From positions 1 to 5,148 of the forward strand of contig CAZZDA010000062.1 in the NCBI GenBank assembly GCA_964652585.1: a stretch of DNA of 5,148 nucleotides. The letters run 5' to 3'. The notes below the pieces were generated by a model that ran no database searches, was not told the origin of the DNA, and saw nothing but the letters and a program-made list of their open reading frames with translations. Shown here piece after piece: positions 1 through 5,148 of this stretch. This DNA comes from CAZZDA01 sp964652585. Its GTDB lineage: Bacteria > Patescibacteriota > Patescibacteriia > UBA1544. Position 1 is the first letter of the stretch; every line of letters begins with the position of its first letter. The position numbers and the translations under genes are program-made.

Positions 1-51
1 TCTATAGTTAGCGCAATTATTACTTTTTTTGTGATTTTAACCGGACACTAG
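1..51 (+). CDS. C-terminal tail of an upstream membrane protein (partial)
   Basis: Frame 1 is open from the first base for 16 codons and stops at TAG (49-51). The encoded tail, SIVSAIITFFVILTGH, is strongly hydrophobic and looks like a terminal membrane helix. The other two plus frames hit stops within the first nine bases. The next gene on the same strand also ends in a membrane helix, so a pair of membrane-protein genes is plausible. With only 16 residues visible, the family cannot be named and the reading frame could be open by chance. Confidence 0.4.
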   Translation, partial: SIVSAIITFFVILTGH

Positions 52-71
52 TAATGGTAGCCTTCTTTGAA

Positions 72-94
72 AATCAAATCATGAGGATTTGATT
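72..94. repeat. 9-bp perfect inverted repeat in the intergenic spacer
   Basis: AATCAAATC (72-80) and GATTTGATT (86-94) are exact reverse complements around a 5-base loop, ATGAG. The stem is AT-rich and is followed by CATTCGTCCTTTT rather than an uninterrupted T-run, so it is a poor intrinsic terminator. It lies between the putative upstream gene end and the ribosome binding site of the next gene. It could be an operator, an mRNA leader hairpin or a weak terminator; the sequence does not decide. Confidence 0.45.
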
Positions 95-114
95 CATTCG
101 TCCTTTTGACAAGC

Positions 115-122
115 AAAGGAGA
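115..122 (+). promoter_or_regulatory. Shine-Dalgarno site for the 131-724 gene
   Basis: AAAGGAGA lies 8 bases before the ATG at 131, a near-ideal sequence and spacing for pairing with the 16S rRNA 3' end. It fixes the start codon of the downstream gene. No convincing -35/-10 pair was found in 52-114, so the gene may be read through from upstream. Confidence 0.75.
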
Positions 123-130
123 AAATTGTA

Positions 131-724
131 ATGAAGATTCTCGACAACATATCGCCTCTAGCTGTGGCCTCTTCTGTCTCCGGGTGCATTTTTTTTATCA
201 TATGGATGATGTATGCAACATGGTCAAATAGCATCATACTTCCACAACAATTAACAACCAGCATCTGGATTCCAGCCAAACATAAAGTCCTTAATCGAGA
301 GGATTTTACTCACTACCCAAGAGGCTTCGTACAGCCAACCACGCTTGATGAGATAAAGACATTGGCGCAGGAAGGCAGGAGAGTGATTGTAATCCTCTAT
401 CTCTCCAATAGAAGGATATACCTCAAGCGTCAGCCGGCTGATTATTGGGTGCAAGATCATAGTGGTGCTTGGCTGCGCGCAGAGGGAGATAGATATACAA
501 CACCCTCATTTCTTGGCCCTGACTACAATCACATTACTTGGAACGTCACCTCCAGCACTAATCACACAACGCTGTATTACACAGCAAAAGAAGTATCAAG
601 TAAAGTAGCGGAATATACCGCTCTCACGGTATCGATAACGCTGTTCGGAATAAGTATCATCGCTCTTGTTGCAAGCTGGCTCCTGAAAAAACGAACCAAA
701 AAATCACTGCCCACACTGACCTAA
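131..724 (+). CDS. Hypothetical two-helix membrane protein with a central soluble domain
   Basis: I do not recognise this 197-residue protein. A hydrophobic segment at about residues 10-31 (rich in I, F, W and M) and a second at about 162-185 look like transmembrane helices. The tail after the second helix is basic (KKRTKK, 186-191). By the positive-inside rule both ends should be cytoplasmic and the ~130-residue middle part outside the membrane. The middle is polar and aromatic, with probable beta strands (VIVILYL, 85-91) and many Tyr, Trp and Thr residues; I see no catalytic motif. V16-S-G-C19 resembles a lipobox, but the cysteine sits inside the first hydrophobic stretch, so lipoprotein processing is unlikely. 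The ATG is supported by AAAGGAGA eight bases upstream. A strong terminator follows the stop codon. It may form a unit with the gene ending at 51. That it is a real gene is fairly sure; its function is unknown. Confidence 0.8.
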   Translation: MKILDNISPLAVASSVSGCIFFIIWMMYATWSNSIILPQQLTTSIWIPAKHKVLNREDFTHYPRGFVQPTTLDEIKTLAQEGRRVIVILYLSNRRIYLKRQPADYWVQDHSGAWLRAEGDRYTTPSFLGPDYNHITWNVTSSTNHTTLYYTAKEVSSKVAEYTALTVSITLFGISIIALVASWLLKKRTKKSLPTLT

Positions 725-761
725 ATCGATATTAGTATCTCGCCAACCTACCATCGTTCTT

Positions 762-798
762 CTGCCGTTTCGCATTTTGCTGCGGCAGTTTTTTTATT
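762..798 (+). terminator. Rho-independent terminator of the 131-724 gene
   Basis: CTGCCG (762-767) pairs with CGGCAG (783-788), and the stem is followed directly by seven T (789-795) and ATT. It lies 37 bases after the stop codon of the plus-strand gene. The T-run is present only on this strand, so it acts in the rightward direction. Confidence 0.85.
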
Positions 799-804
799 GC
801 GCTG

Positions 805-837
805 TCATAAAATCCCGCGATAAGCGAGATTTTATGA
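805..837 (-). terminator. Hairpin after the exonuclease gene, probable leftward terminator
   Basis: Read on the minus strand, TCATAAAATCTCGC pairs with GCGGGATTTTATGA around the loop TTATC. This gives 14 consecutive pairs including one G-U wobble. On the plus strand the same position is a C-A mismatch, so the complete stem forms only in the leftward transcript. It begins 13 bases after the stop codon of the 851-1678 gene. The inner GC-rich hairpin followed by TTTTAT has terminator form, although those T residues also pair with the 5' side of the stem. A dispersed palindromic repeat is an alternative. Confidence 0.65.
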
Positions 838-850
838 TGTGAGTTGCTTG

Positions 851-1678
851 CTACACCTGTCTTCTATAATTCCCGGGGACTTTGTATTGCTGACCGGTAA
901 AGTGTAGGCGATCTAGTGCAGGTATTTTAAAAATTTTCCTTGTTTTATGTGTATGCGAATAGCCTTCTATTACTTCATCGCCTATTGCATAAATATCCAG
1001 AACAATCTCTTCTTCCTGATTTCCACCGAAAAGTGATTCCGTTTCGTTATAATATGCTTTTAACTGCCAGCCATTAAGTAAAACTTTTTCAAAGAAAGAT
1101 TTGATATTTTCTTTTGTAACCTCGCGTAAACTCCAATTGATCGGCAAGGTATACTTCGTCACACCATCTCTTCCCATAAATTGTACTGAATGGTTTTTTT
1201 TGCCGTGTTCATACAGATCGCGTGTAAGACGAACATCGTCAATACAATATTGAGTAAGCTCGGTCATACGACCCTCTTTCCATAGAGAGAGAGCCTCCAG
1301 TCCTGAGCCTGACTTTCCCGCGCCAAGCGTGGTCGTCACTAAATTATCAAGCTTCAAGCGCCTTCCCAATACCTCAACCACTTCTTCCAACATATCAATG
1401 TGCGGAATTTTTTTCATCTCTATGTTAGAAAGATGCGGCTGAATAACCGGTATGTCAAATCTTTTACTGTTAAAACCAATGAGCAGCTCTGTATTTTTTA
1501 AAAGCTCTTCAAATCCTTTCATTTCATGCTCTTGAAATGAAAGAAAGGTGTCATGCATATAGCTATAGATACCAAGCACTGAAACGCCTAGCTCTCCAAA
1601 GCGTTCTTCGTTTTGACCACCAATATCCGCAAATGATCGCTGAGTCTCCACATCAAAAACAAGAATGTCCTTTGTCAT
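851..1678 (-). CDS. DEDDy 3'-5' exonuclease-like protein with a WYL-like C-terminal domain
   Basis: This 275-residue protein has an RNase H-fold exonuclease domain at residues 1-182. Exo I is FDVET (D9, E11), Exo II is GFNSKRFD (N70, D75) and Exo III is YCIDD (Y144, D148). All four acidic metal ligands and the DEDDy tyrosine are present, so an active nuclease is expected. Between them, IDML, LGRRLKLDNL and TLGAGKSGSGLEAL, then LPINW after Exo III, resemble the YprB-like ribonuclease H family; DNA or RNA as substrate is not settled. Residues about 190-268 look like a separate domain: a helix (IKSFFEKVL), beta strands, then EGYSHTHKTRKIFKI and LDRLHF. This recalls the R-x-F...R-I end of WYL domains, which bind nucleic acids or ligands; that match is by eye and uncertain. 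The gene starts 31 bases after the lon stop and is probably cotranscribed with it. No Shine-Dalgarno sequence precedes the ATG, and no earlier in-frame start exists. A hairpin terminator follows. Confidence 0.85.
   Translation of the reverse strand: MTKDILVFDVETQRSFADIGGQNEERFGELGVSVLGIYSYMHDTFLSFQEHEMKGFEELLKNTELLIGFNSKRFDIPVIQPHLSNIEMKKIPHIDMLEEVVEVLGRRLKLDNLVTTTLGAGKSGSGLEALSLWKEGRMTELTQYCIDDVRLTRDLYEHGKKNHSVQFMGRDGVTKYTLPINWSLREVTKENIKSFFEKVLLNGWQLKAYYNETESLFGGNQEEEIVLDIYAIGDEVIEGYSHTHKTRKIFKIPALDRLHFTGQQYKVPGNYRRQV
1516..1543. repeat. 11-bp perfect inverted repeat inside the exonuclease gene
   Basis: CTTTCATTTCA (1516-1526) and TGAAATGAAAG (1533-1543) are exact reverse complements with a 6-base loop. 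They lie over codons 46-54, in the poorly conserved stretch between Exo I and Exo II. A stem this long with so short a loop is not expected by chance in 5 kb (roughly one in a hundred), but no function is evident. Confidence 0.5.
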
Positions 1679-1709
1679 AAAAGATAGGAAATTAGATAGA
1701 ACCGAAGAG

Positions 1710-4067
1710 CTATTTTTTAAGTGCGAGTTTTAATGCCTCGTCCGCATGCCCGACAAAAGTAAAGGAAAGAATTTTCCGAATGTCTTTTGGTATCTCTTCC
1801 ATATCTTTCTCATTGTCTTTAGGTAAAAGAATATGCCGCACACCAGCTCTGTGCGCTGCCAGCACCTTTTCCTTGACGCCACCAATCTCCAAAACTCGTC
1901 CTCGCAGCGTTATCTCTCCCGTCATGCCCGTCTCTCGTTTTGCCTTTTTTTCCGTCATAAGCGACGCTACCGCAGTCGCCATAGCAACGCCGGCTGATGG
2001 CCCGTCTTTAGGAATTGCTCCTTCCGGCACATGAATATGTACATCAATTTTTTCAAAAGCATTGCTTGGAAGCTTTAATGTTTTTGCACGCGATTTAATA
2101 AAAGAAAAGGCGGTTTGCGCAGACTCTTTCATCACCTCGCCAAGCTGTCCGGTGAGAATAAGATTGCCTTTGCCCGACATTTTTGTCGCCTCAACAAACA
2201 ATATCTCTCCTCCCGCCTCTGTCCAAGCAAGTCCCGTTGCCACACCAACCTCATCTTTTTCTTCCGCTACCGTATGCTTGTACTTTTCAGGTCCAAGATA
2301 GGAGCGCGTTTCTTTTGTTGATACCAAAAACTTTTTCTTTTTTCCTTCCGTAAGCTGGCGAGCTACTTTGCGCGCCACTTTCGCAAGCGCACGCTCAAGA
2401 TTTCGCACCCCCGCCTCACGCGTGTACTTCTGAATAATAAAGCGCAAAGATTCGTCAGCAAGAGTAAAAGAAGTTTTTTTGAGTCCGTGCTCTTGCGTAA
2501 CGCGAGGGAGTAAGAATTTTTTTGCGATATGGTATTTTTCATCCTCAATATATCCGGAAAATTCAATAACCTCCATTCGATCCCGTAGTGGCGCCGGTAT
2601 GGTATCAAGTACATTGGCCGTTGCAATAAACATGACGCTTGAGAGATCAAACGCTTCTTCAATATAATGATCAGAAAAATCTTTATTTTGCTCGGGATCT
2701 AGGGCTTCTAGAAGCGCTGATGATGGATCACCTCGAAAATCCGCACCGATCTTATCGATCTCATCCAGCATAAAGACAGGATTTTTGGTGCCCGCTTTTT
2801 TAATACCTTGAACAATCCTTCCGGGGAGCGCTCCTACATACGTGCGCCTATGCCCCCTAATCTCCGCCTCATCCCGAATGCCGCCAATTGAAACGCGCGC
2901 AAACTCTCTTCCCAAACTTGCAGCTATAGACTTGCCTATGGACGTCTTTCCGGTACCGGGCGGCCCTACAAAACACAAAATAGGTCCGCGCATTTTTCCG
3001 GAAAGTTTTTGGACTGCCAAATATTCCAAAACTCGCTCTTTCACTTTTGCAAGACCGTAATGCTGTTCATCTAAAATCTTTGCGGCCTTCTTCATGTCAA
3101 TTTTTGTATTGCTTTGCTTGCTCCAAGGCAAATCAGCCATCCATTCCAAATACGTACGGATGTACGATGTCTCTGGTGAGAACGGCGGCATTTTTTTTAA
3201 CCGCTCAAATTCTTTCCTTGCCCTCTCTTGCACCTTCTTTGGCATTTTCGCATCATTAATTCTCTTTGCAATATCAGAAAATTCACCCTCTTCTTCTGAA
3301 ATGCCCAACTCTTTTTCTATGGCGCGCATTTGCTCTCGTAAAAAAACTTCTTTCTGCATTTTGCCAAGAGATTTTTGCGTTTCTGACTGCAGTTTACGCT
3401 CCATTTGCGATATCTCTATTTCCTCTGCGAGAAATGTACTTATTTTTTTCAATCGATCGGTTGTATGGGACGCTTCAAGCAGCTCTTGGCGCTGTGGAAT
3501 GTCAAAATCGAGATTCGCCACCATAAGATCTACCAACCTATCAGGATCATTGCTATGAGAAAAAATTTCAATAAGTATATCAACAGGCACGGTCCTTCCC
3601 AAAGAGATCACTTGCTTGAATTGGTTAATAATCATCCGTACCAACGCCTCAAGGTGCGGCGTCTTGTCCACCACCTGTAAAACAGGTTCAATATGCGCCA
3701 CTTTATGGTTAGCGGTTTCATGCATTTCTATAATACGCACACGCGCAACACCTTCTGCAATAAGCTGCGCCGCGCCATCCGCGGAACGCATAACTTGCGT
3801 AATACGCGCCACAGTTCCTACCGCATACACATCATCTCTCGTCGGATCGTGTACCTCTTTCTTTTTTTGACAGGAAAGCAATACGATACGATCTTGTTTT
3901 AATGATACATTAAGCGCTGCAAGCGACTTAGGACGCTCTACAGCTATCGGGATCGCTTCATGAGGGAAAAGTACCGTATCTCGCAACGGAATAAAGGGTA
4001 GGTCTTTTTTGATGGTAATTTTTGTCTTTTGCGGTTGTTGTTTGTTGCGATGTTGTGTCTCAGCCAT
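1710..4067 (-). CDS. lon: ATP-dependent Lon protease, complete
   Basis: Lon is a cytoplasmic AAA+ serine protease that unfolds and degrades damaged proteins and selected regulators. At 785 residues it matches the usual bacterial length (~780-810). The N-terminal substrate-binding domain starts at LPFIPLRDTVLFP (23-35) and runs to about 210. A charged helical region follows (about 215-300, including EVFLREQMRAIEKELG). The AAA+ module has Walker A GPPGTGKT (368-375), Walker B VFMLDEID (431-438), sensor 1 N485, arginine-finger candidates R495/R497 and sensor 2 R555. The protease domain (from about 605) has the catalytic serine in PKDGPSAG (S691) and the catalytic lysine in GGVKEKV (K734), 43 residues apart as in E. 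coli (S679/K722). No key residue is missing. dnaN lies 87 bases upstream and the exonuclease gene 31 bases downstream. There is no clear Shine-Dalgarno sequence; a -10-like TATAAG lies only 11 bases before the ATG, so the mRNA may be nearly leaderless. Confidence 0.98.
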   Translation of the reverse strand: MAETQHRNKQQPQKTKITIKKDLPFIPLRDTVLFPHEAIPIAVERPKSLAALNVSLKQDRIVLLSCQKKKEVHDPTRDDVYAVGTVARITQVMRSADGAAQLIAEGVARVRIIEMHETANHKVAHIEPVLQVVDKTPHLEALVRMIINQFKQVISLGRTVPVDILIEIFSHSNDPDRLVDLMVANLDFDIPQRQELLEASHTTDRLKKISTFLAEEIEISQMERKLQSETQKSLGKMQKEVFLREQMRAIEKELGISEEEGEFSDIAKRINDAKMPKKVQERARKEFERLKKMPPFSPETSYIRTYLEWMADLPWSKQSNTKIDMKKAAKILDEQHYGLAKVKERVLEYLAVQKLSGKMRGPILCFVGPPGTGKTSIGKSIAASLGREFARVSIGGIRDEAEIRGHRRTYVGALPGRIVQGIKKAGTKNPVFMLDEIDKIGADFRGDPSSALLEALDPEQNKDFSDHYIEEAFDLSSVMFIATANVLDTIPAPLRDRMEVIEFSGYIEDEKYHIAKKFLLPRVTQEHGLKKTSFTLADESLRFIIQKYTREAGVRNLERALAKVARKVARQLTEGKKKKFLVSTKETRSYLGPEKYKHTVAEEKDEVGVATGLAWTEAGGEILFVEATKMSGKGNLILTGQLGEVMKESAQTAFSFIKSRAKTLKLPSNAFEKIDVHIHVPEGAIPKDGPSAGVAMATAVASLMTEKKAKRETGMTGEITLRGRVLEIGGVKEKVLAAHRAGVRHILLPKDNEKDMEEIPKDIRKILSFTFVGHADEALKLALKK

Positions 4068-4078
4068 ATATAAATGTT

Positions 4079-4107
4079 CTTATAGTAACGCTTACCAAGG
4101 TAACATG
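4079..4107 (-). promoter_or_regulatory. Possible lon promoter with a very short leader
   Basis: On the minus strand TATAAG (4084-4079) matches five of six bases of the bacterial -10 consensus. The hexamer 17 bases upstream, CATGTT (4107-4102), is a poor -35. Transcription would start near 4072, leaving only about five bases before the lon ATG. The lack of a Shine-Dalgarno sequence fits this. The weak -35 suggests an activator, an alternative sigma factor or no promoter at all. Confidence 0.35.
4092..4103. promoter_or_regulatory. Inverted repeat TTACC-AA-GGTAA next to the lon -10, possible operator
   Basis: TTACC and GGTAA are exact reverse complements separated by two bases. They lie just upstream of the TATAAG element, where a bound dimeric repressor would block RNA polymerase. 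A further pair, ACGC (4088-4091) and GCGT (4113-4116), flanks it and could extend the dyad in RNA with a 9-base bulge. It does not match the CIRCE or HAIR heat-shock operators. A 5-bp arm is short, so chance is possible. Confidence 0.3.
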
Positions 4108-4133
4108 AAACAGCGTAAAAAACAACAATAACG

Positions 4134-4150
4134 TACTACCGATTACTACC
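4134..4150. repeat. TACTACC direct repeat, 10-base period
   Basis: TACTACC occurs at 4134-4140 and again at 4144-4150, just after the dnaN stop codon in the dnaN-lon gap. The 10-base period puts both copies on the same DNA face. With only two 7-base copies, this may be chance. No convincing intrinsic terminator for dnaN is seen in 4068-4154, so read-through into lon is possible. Confidence 0.3.
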
Positions 4151-4154
4151 CAAC

Positions 4155-5148
4155 CTACTTCCTAATGGGCATAACCAAATAGAGATAATTTGTTGTTTGT
4201 TGTTCCAGTACGGGCTCAAAAATGCAAGGAGTATTTCCATCAACTATTTTGATACGGACTTTTTCAGATTCAAGAGCATTTAATCCTTCACCTACATAAC
4301 GATGGTTAAGTGTGGTAGAGATATTCTCGCCACCTACCTCTCCTTCAAGAGTGACGGTGTTCTCGCCGAATTGTGCCGAAGAAGCGGAAAGTGTAAGGTG
4401 TTGCTTTTCGGTATTAAAAGAAAGTACGATATCAAAAATACCAGCCTTTGAGAAAAGACTCGTACCCTTTACGAGGCGAGAAAGCGCTGCGGTCGGCATA
4501 ATAGCAGTGGTTACAATTCTCTCGGGAATAATTTGCTGATACTCCGGGTACGCGCCTTCTATAAGACGAGAAACTATTTCAACATTAGCAAAAGTGAAAA
4601 GTATCTGCCCCTCTTGTACATATAACGTCATACGATCTTCTTCACCTTCTTGTATGGTAAGAATACGCAACACTTCTTGCAAGGTCCGAAGTGGTATAAT
4701 AATTTCAAACGGCGCTTCAGGTCCGGAATGTATGGCTATTTTCTTTTCCGAAAGACGATAACTATCCGTACCAACAAAAATAAGCTGTTTTACCTCCGCG
4801 TCATAACGAAAAAATACTCCACTGATCTCCGGTCTTGATTCGTGCGAAGAAACGGTAAAGAGCACTTGTTCAAGCGCTTTTTTAAAACCTGACACTTCGC
4901 TCACTACAGTATGTTTTTTTTCAGCTTGCGGTAGAAGAGGAAATTCAGCGGCAGAGCAGCCACGTATCTTTGTATGGTAATTCGCGCAACTTGCTTCCAG
5001 CACCTCATCTCGCAACTCCATATCAATCTTCTCGTTGGGAAGTAGTCCCACATACTCTGTAAGAAGTTTTGATTCAAAGGTATATTCACCCTCTTTCACA
5101 GCCTGATTTTGAAACTCGCGTTGCCATTCTTGAATCAAAGTGCAAAGA
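4155..5148 (-). CDS. dnaN: DNA polymerase III beta sliding clamp, 5' end outside the window
   Basis: DnaN forms a ring-shaped dimer around DNA that tethers the replicative polymerase and many repair proteins. The visible 330 codons stop at TAG (4157-4155). Numbering from the first full codon (5147), family marks are KEGEYTFESKLL (19-30, domain 1), SRPEISGVFF (104-113) and GTDSYRLSEK (126-135, domain 2), RLIEGAYPEYQQIIP (194-208), and the C-terminal VMPIRK (325-330), which helps form the partner-binding pocket. Clamps usually have 365-380 residues, so about 40-50 N-terminal residues are missing. The frame stays open to the window edge. The first in-frame start-like codon, TTG at 5138, is internal: the residues around it align without gaps to the ATNLE-type region of other clamps. 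lon follows in the same direction. In many bacteria dnaN sits beside dnaA and recF; here the downstream neighbour is lon, and the upstream side is not visible. Confidence 0.95.
   Translation of the reverse strand, partial: LCTLIQEWQREFQNQAVKEGEYTFESKLLTEYVGLLPNEKIDMELRDEVLEASCANYHTKIRGCSAAEFPLLPQAEKKHTVVSEVSGFKKALEQVLFTVSSHESRPEISGVFFRYDAEVKQLIFVGTDSYRLSEKKIAIHSGPEAPFEIIIPLRTLQEVLRILTIQEGEEDRMTLYVQEGQILFTFANVEIVSRLIEGAYPEYQQIIPERIVTTAIMPTAALSRLVKGTSLFSKAGIFDIVLSFNTEKQHLTLSASSAQFGENTVTLEGEVGGENISTTLNHRYVGEGLNALESEKVRIKIVDGNTPCIFEPVLEQQTTNYLYLVMPIRK

Noticed and set aside
106..134. TTGACA at 106-111 as a -35 element for the 131-724 gene
   Set aside because: A matching -10 would fall at about 129-134, across the start codon, and the sequence there (TAATGA) would leave the ribosome binding site outside the transcript.
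179..190. Lipobox-like V-S-G-C at residues 16-19 of the membrane protein
   Set aside because: The cysteine is followed by a strongly hydrophobic run (IFFIIWMMY), so it lies inside a membrane helix and not at a lipoprotein cleavage site.
2704..2715. 12-bp palindrome GCTTCTAGAAGC inside lon
   Set aside because: It has no loop, about one is expected by chance in this length, and it encodes the conserved ALLEAL stretch of Lon.
1780..3902. Many plus-strand and alternative-frame open frames opposite lon
   Set aside because: They overlap the clearly conserved lon gene, have low-complexity or Ser/Cys-rich translations and resemble no protein family.
5136..5138. TTG as the dnaN start codon
   Set aside because: The frame is open to the window edge and the upstream codons fit the clamp alignment; about 40-50 N-terminal residues would otherwise be missing.
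5095..5148. Possible frameshift near the 5' end of the dnaN fragment
   Set aside because: The unusual LCTLIQEWQREF stretch aligns without gaps to the ATNLE-to-EG region of other clamps, with hydrophobic positions kept, so the frame is intact.

Overview
This 5.1 kb window looks like an ordinary chromosomal segment of a bacterium. I lean towards a Candidate Phyla Radiation (Patescibacteria, Parcubacteria-like) genome. The reasons are the character of the sliding clamp (GTDSYRLSEK, YPEYQQIIPE, MPIRK), moderately AT-rich coding DNA, and two minus-strand genes that start without a visible Shine-Dalgarno sequence. This assignment is inference from sequence style and not from a marker gene.

Left part, plus strand (1-798): the first 51 bases look like the hydrophobic C-terminal tail of an upstream membrane protein. 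A short spacer with a 9-bp inverted repeat follows. Next comes a 197-residue protein of unknown function with a membrane helix at each end and a polar domain between them, preceded by a good ribosome binding site. It ends at a clear rho-independent terminator.

Right part, minus strand (5148 down to 805): three genes are read in the order dnaN (beta sliding clamp, 5' end outside the window), lon (complete ATP-dependent protease) and a DEDDy-type 3'-5' exonuclease-like gene. lon and the exonuclease gene are 31 bases apart and are probably cotranscribed. The 87-base gap before lon holds a possible near-leaderless promoter with an inverted repeat next to its -10 element. The run ends at a 14-bp hairpin that pairs fully only in the minus-strand transcript. 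The two transcription units converge at 725-850, and each has its own terminator.

The most interesting item is the exonuclease-like protein. Its first ~182 residues carry all the DEDDy catalytic residues. Its last ~85 residues resemble a WYL-type ligand/nucleic-acid sensing domain, a combination that would be unusual. A replication clamp, a quality-control protease and a nuclease with a possible sensor domain would suit a replication or stress function, but nothing here proves a joint system. I see no transposon, CRISPR array, tRNA or rRNA.
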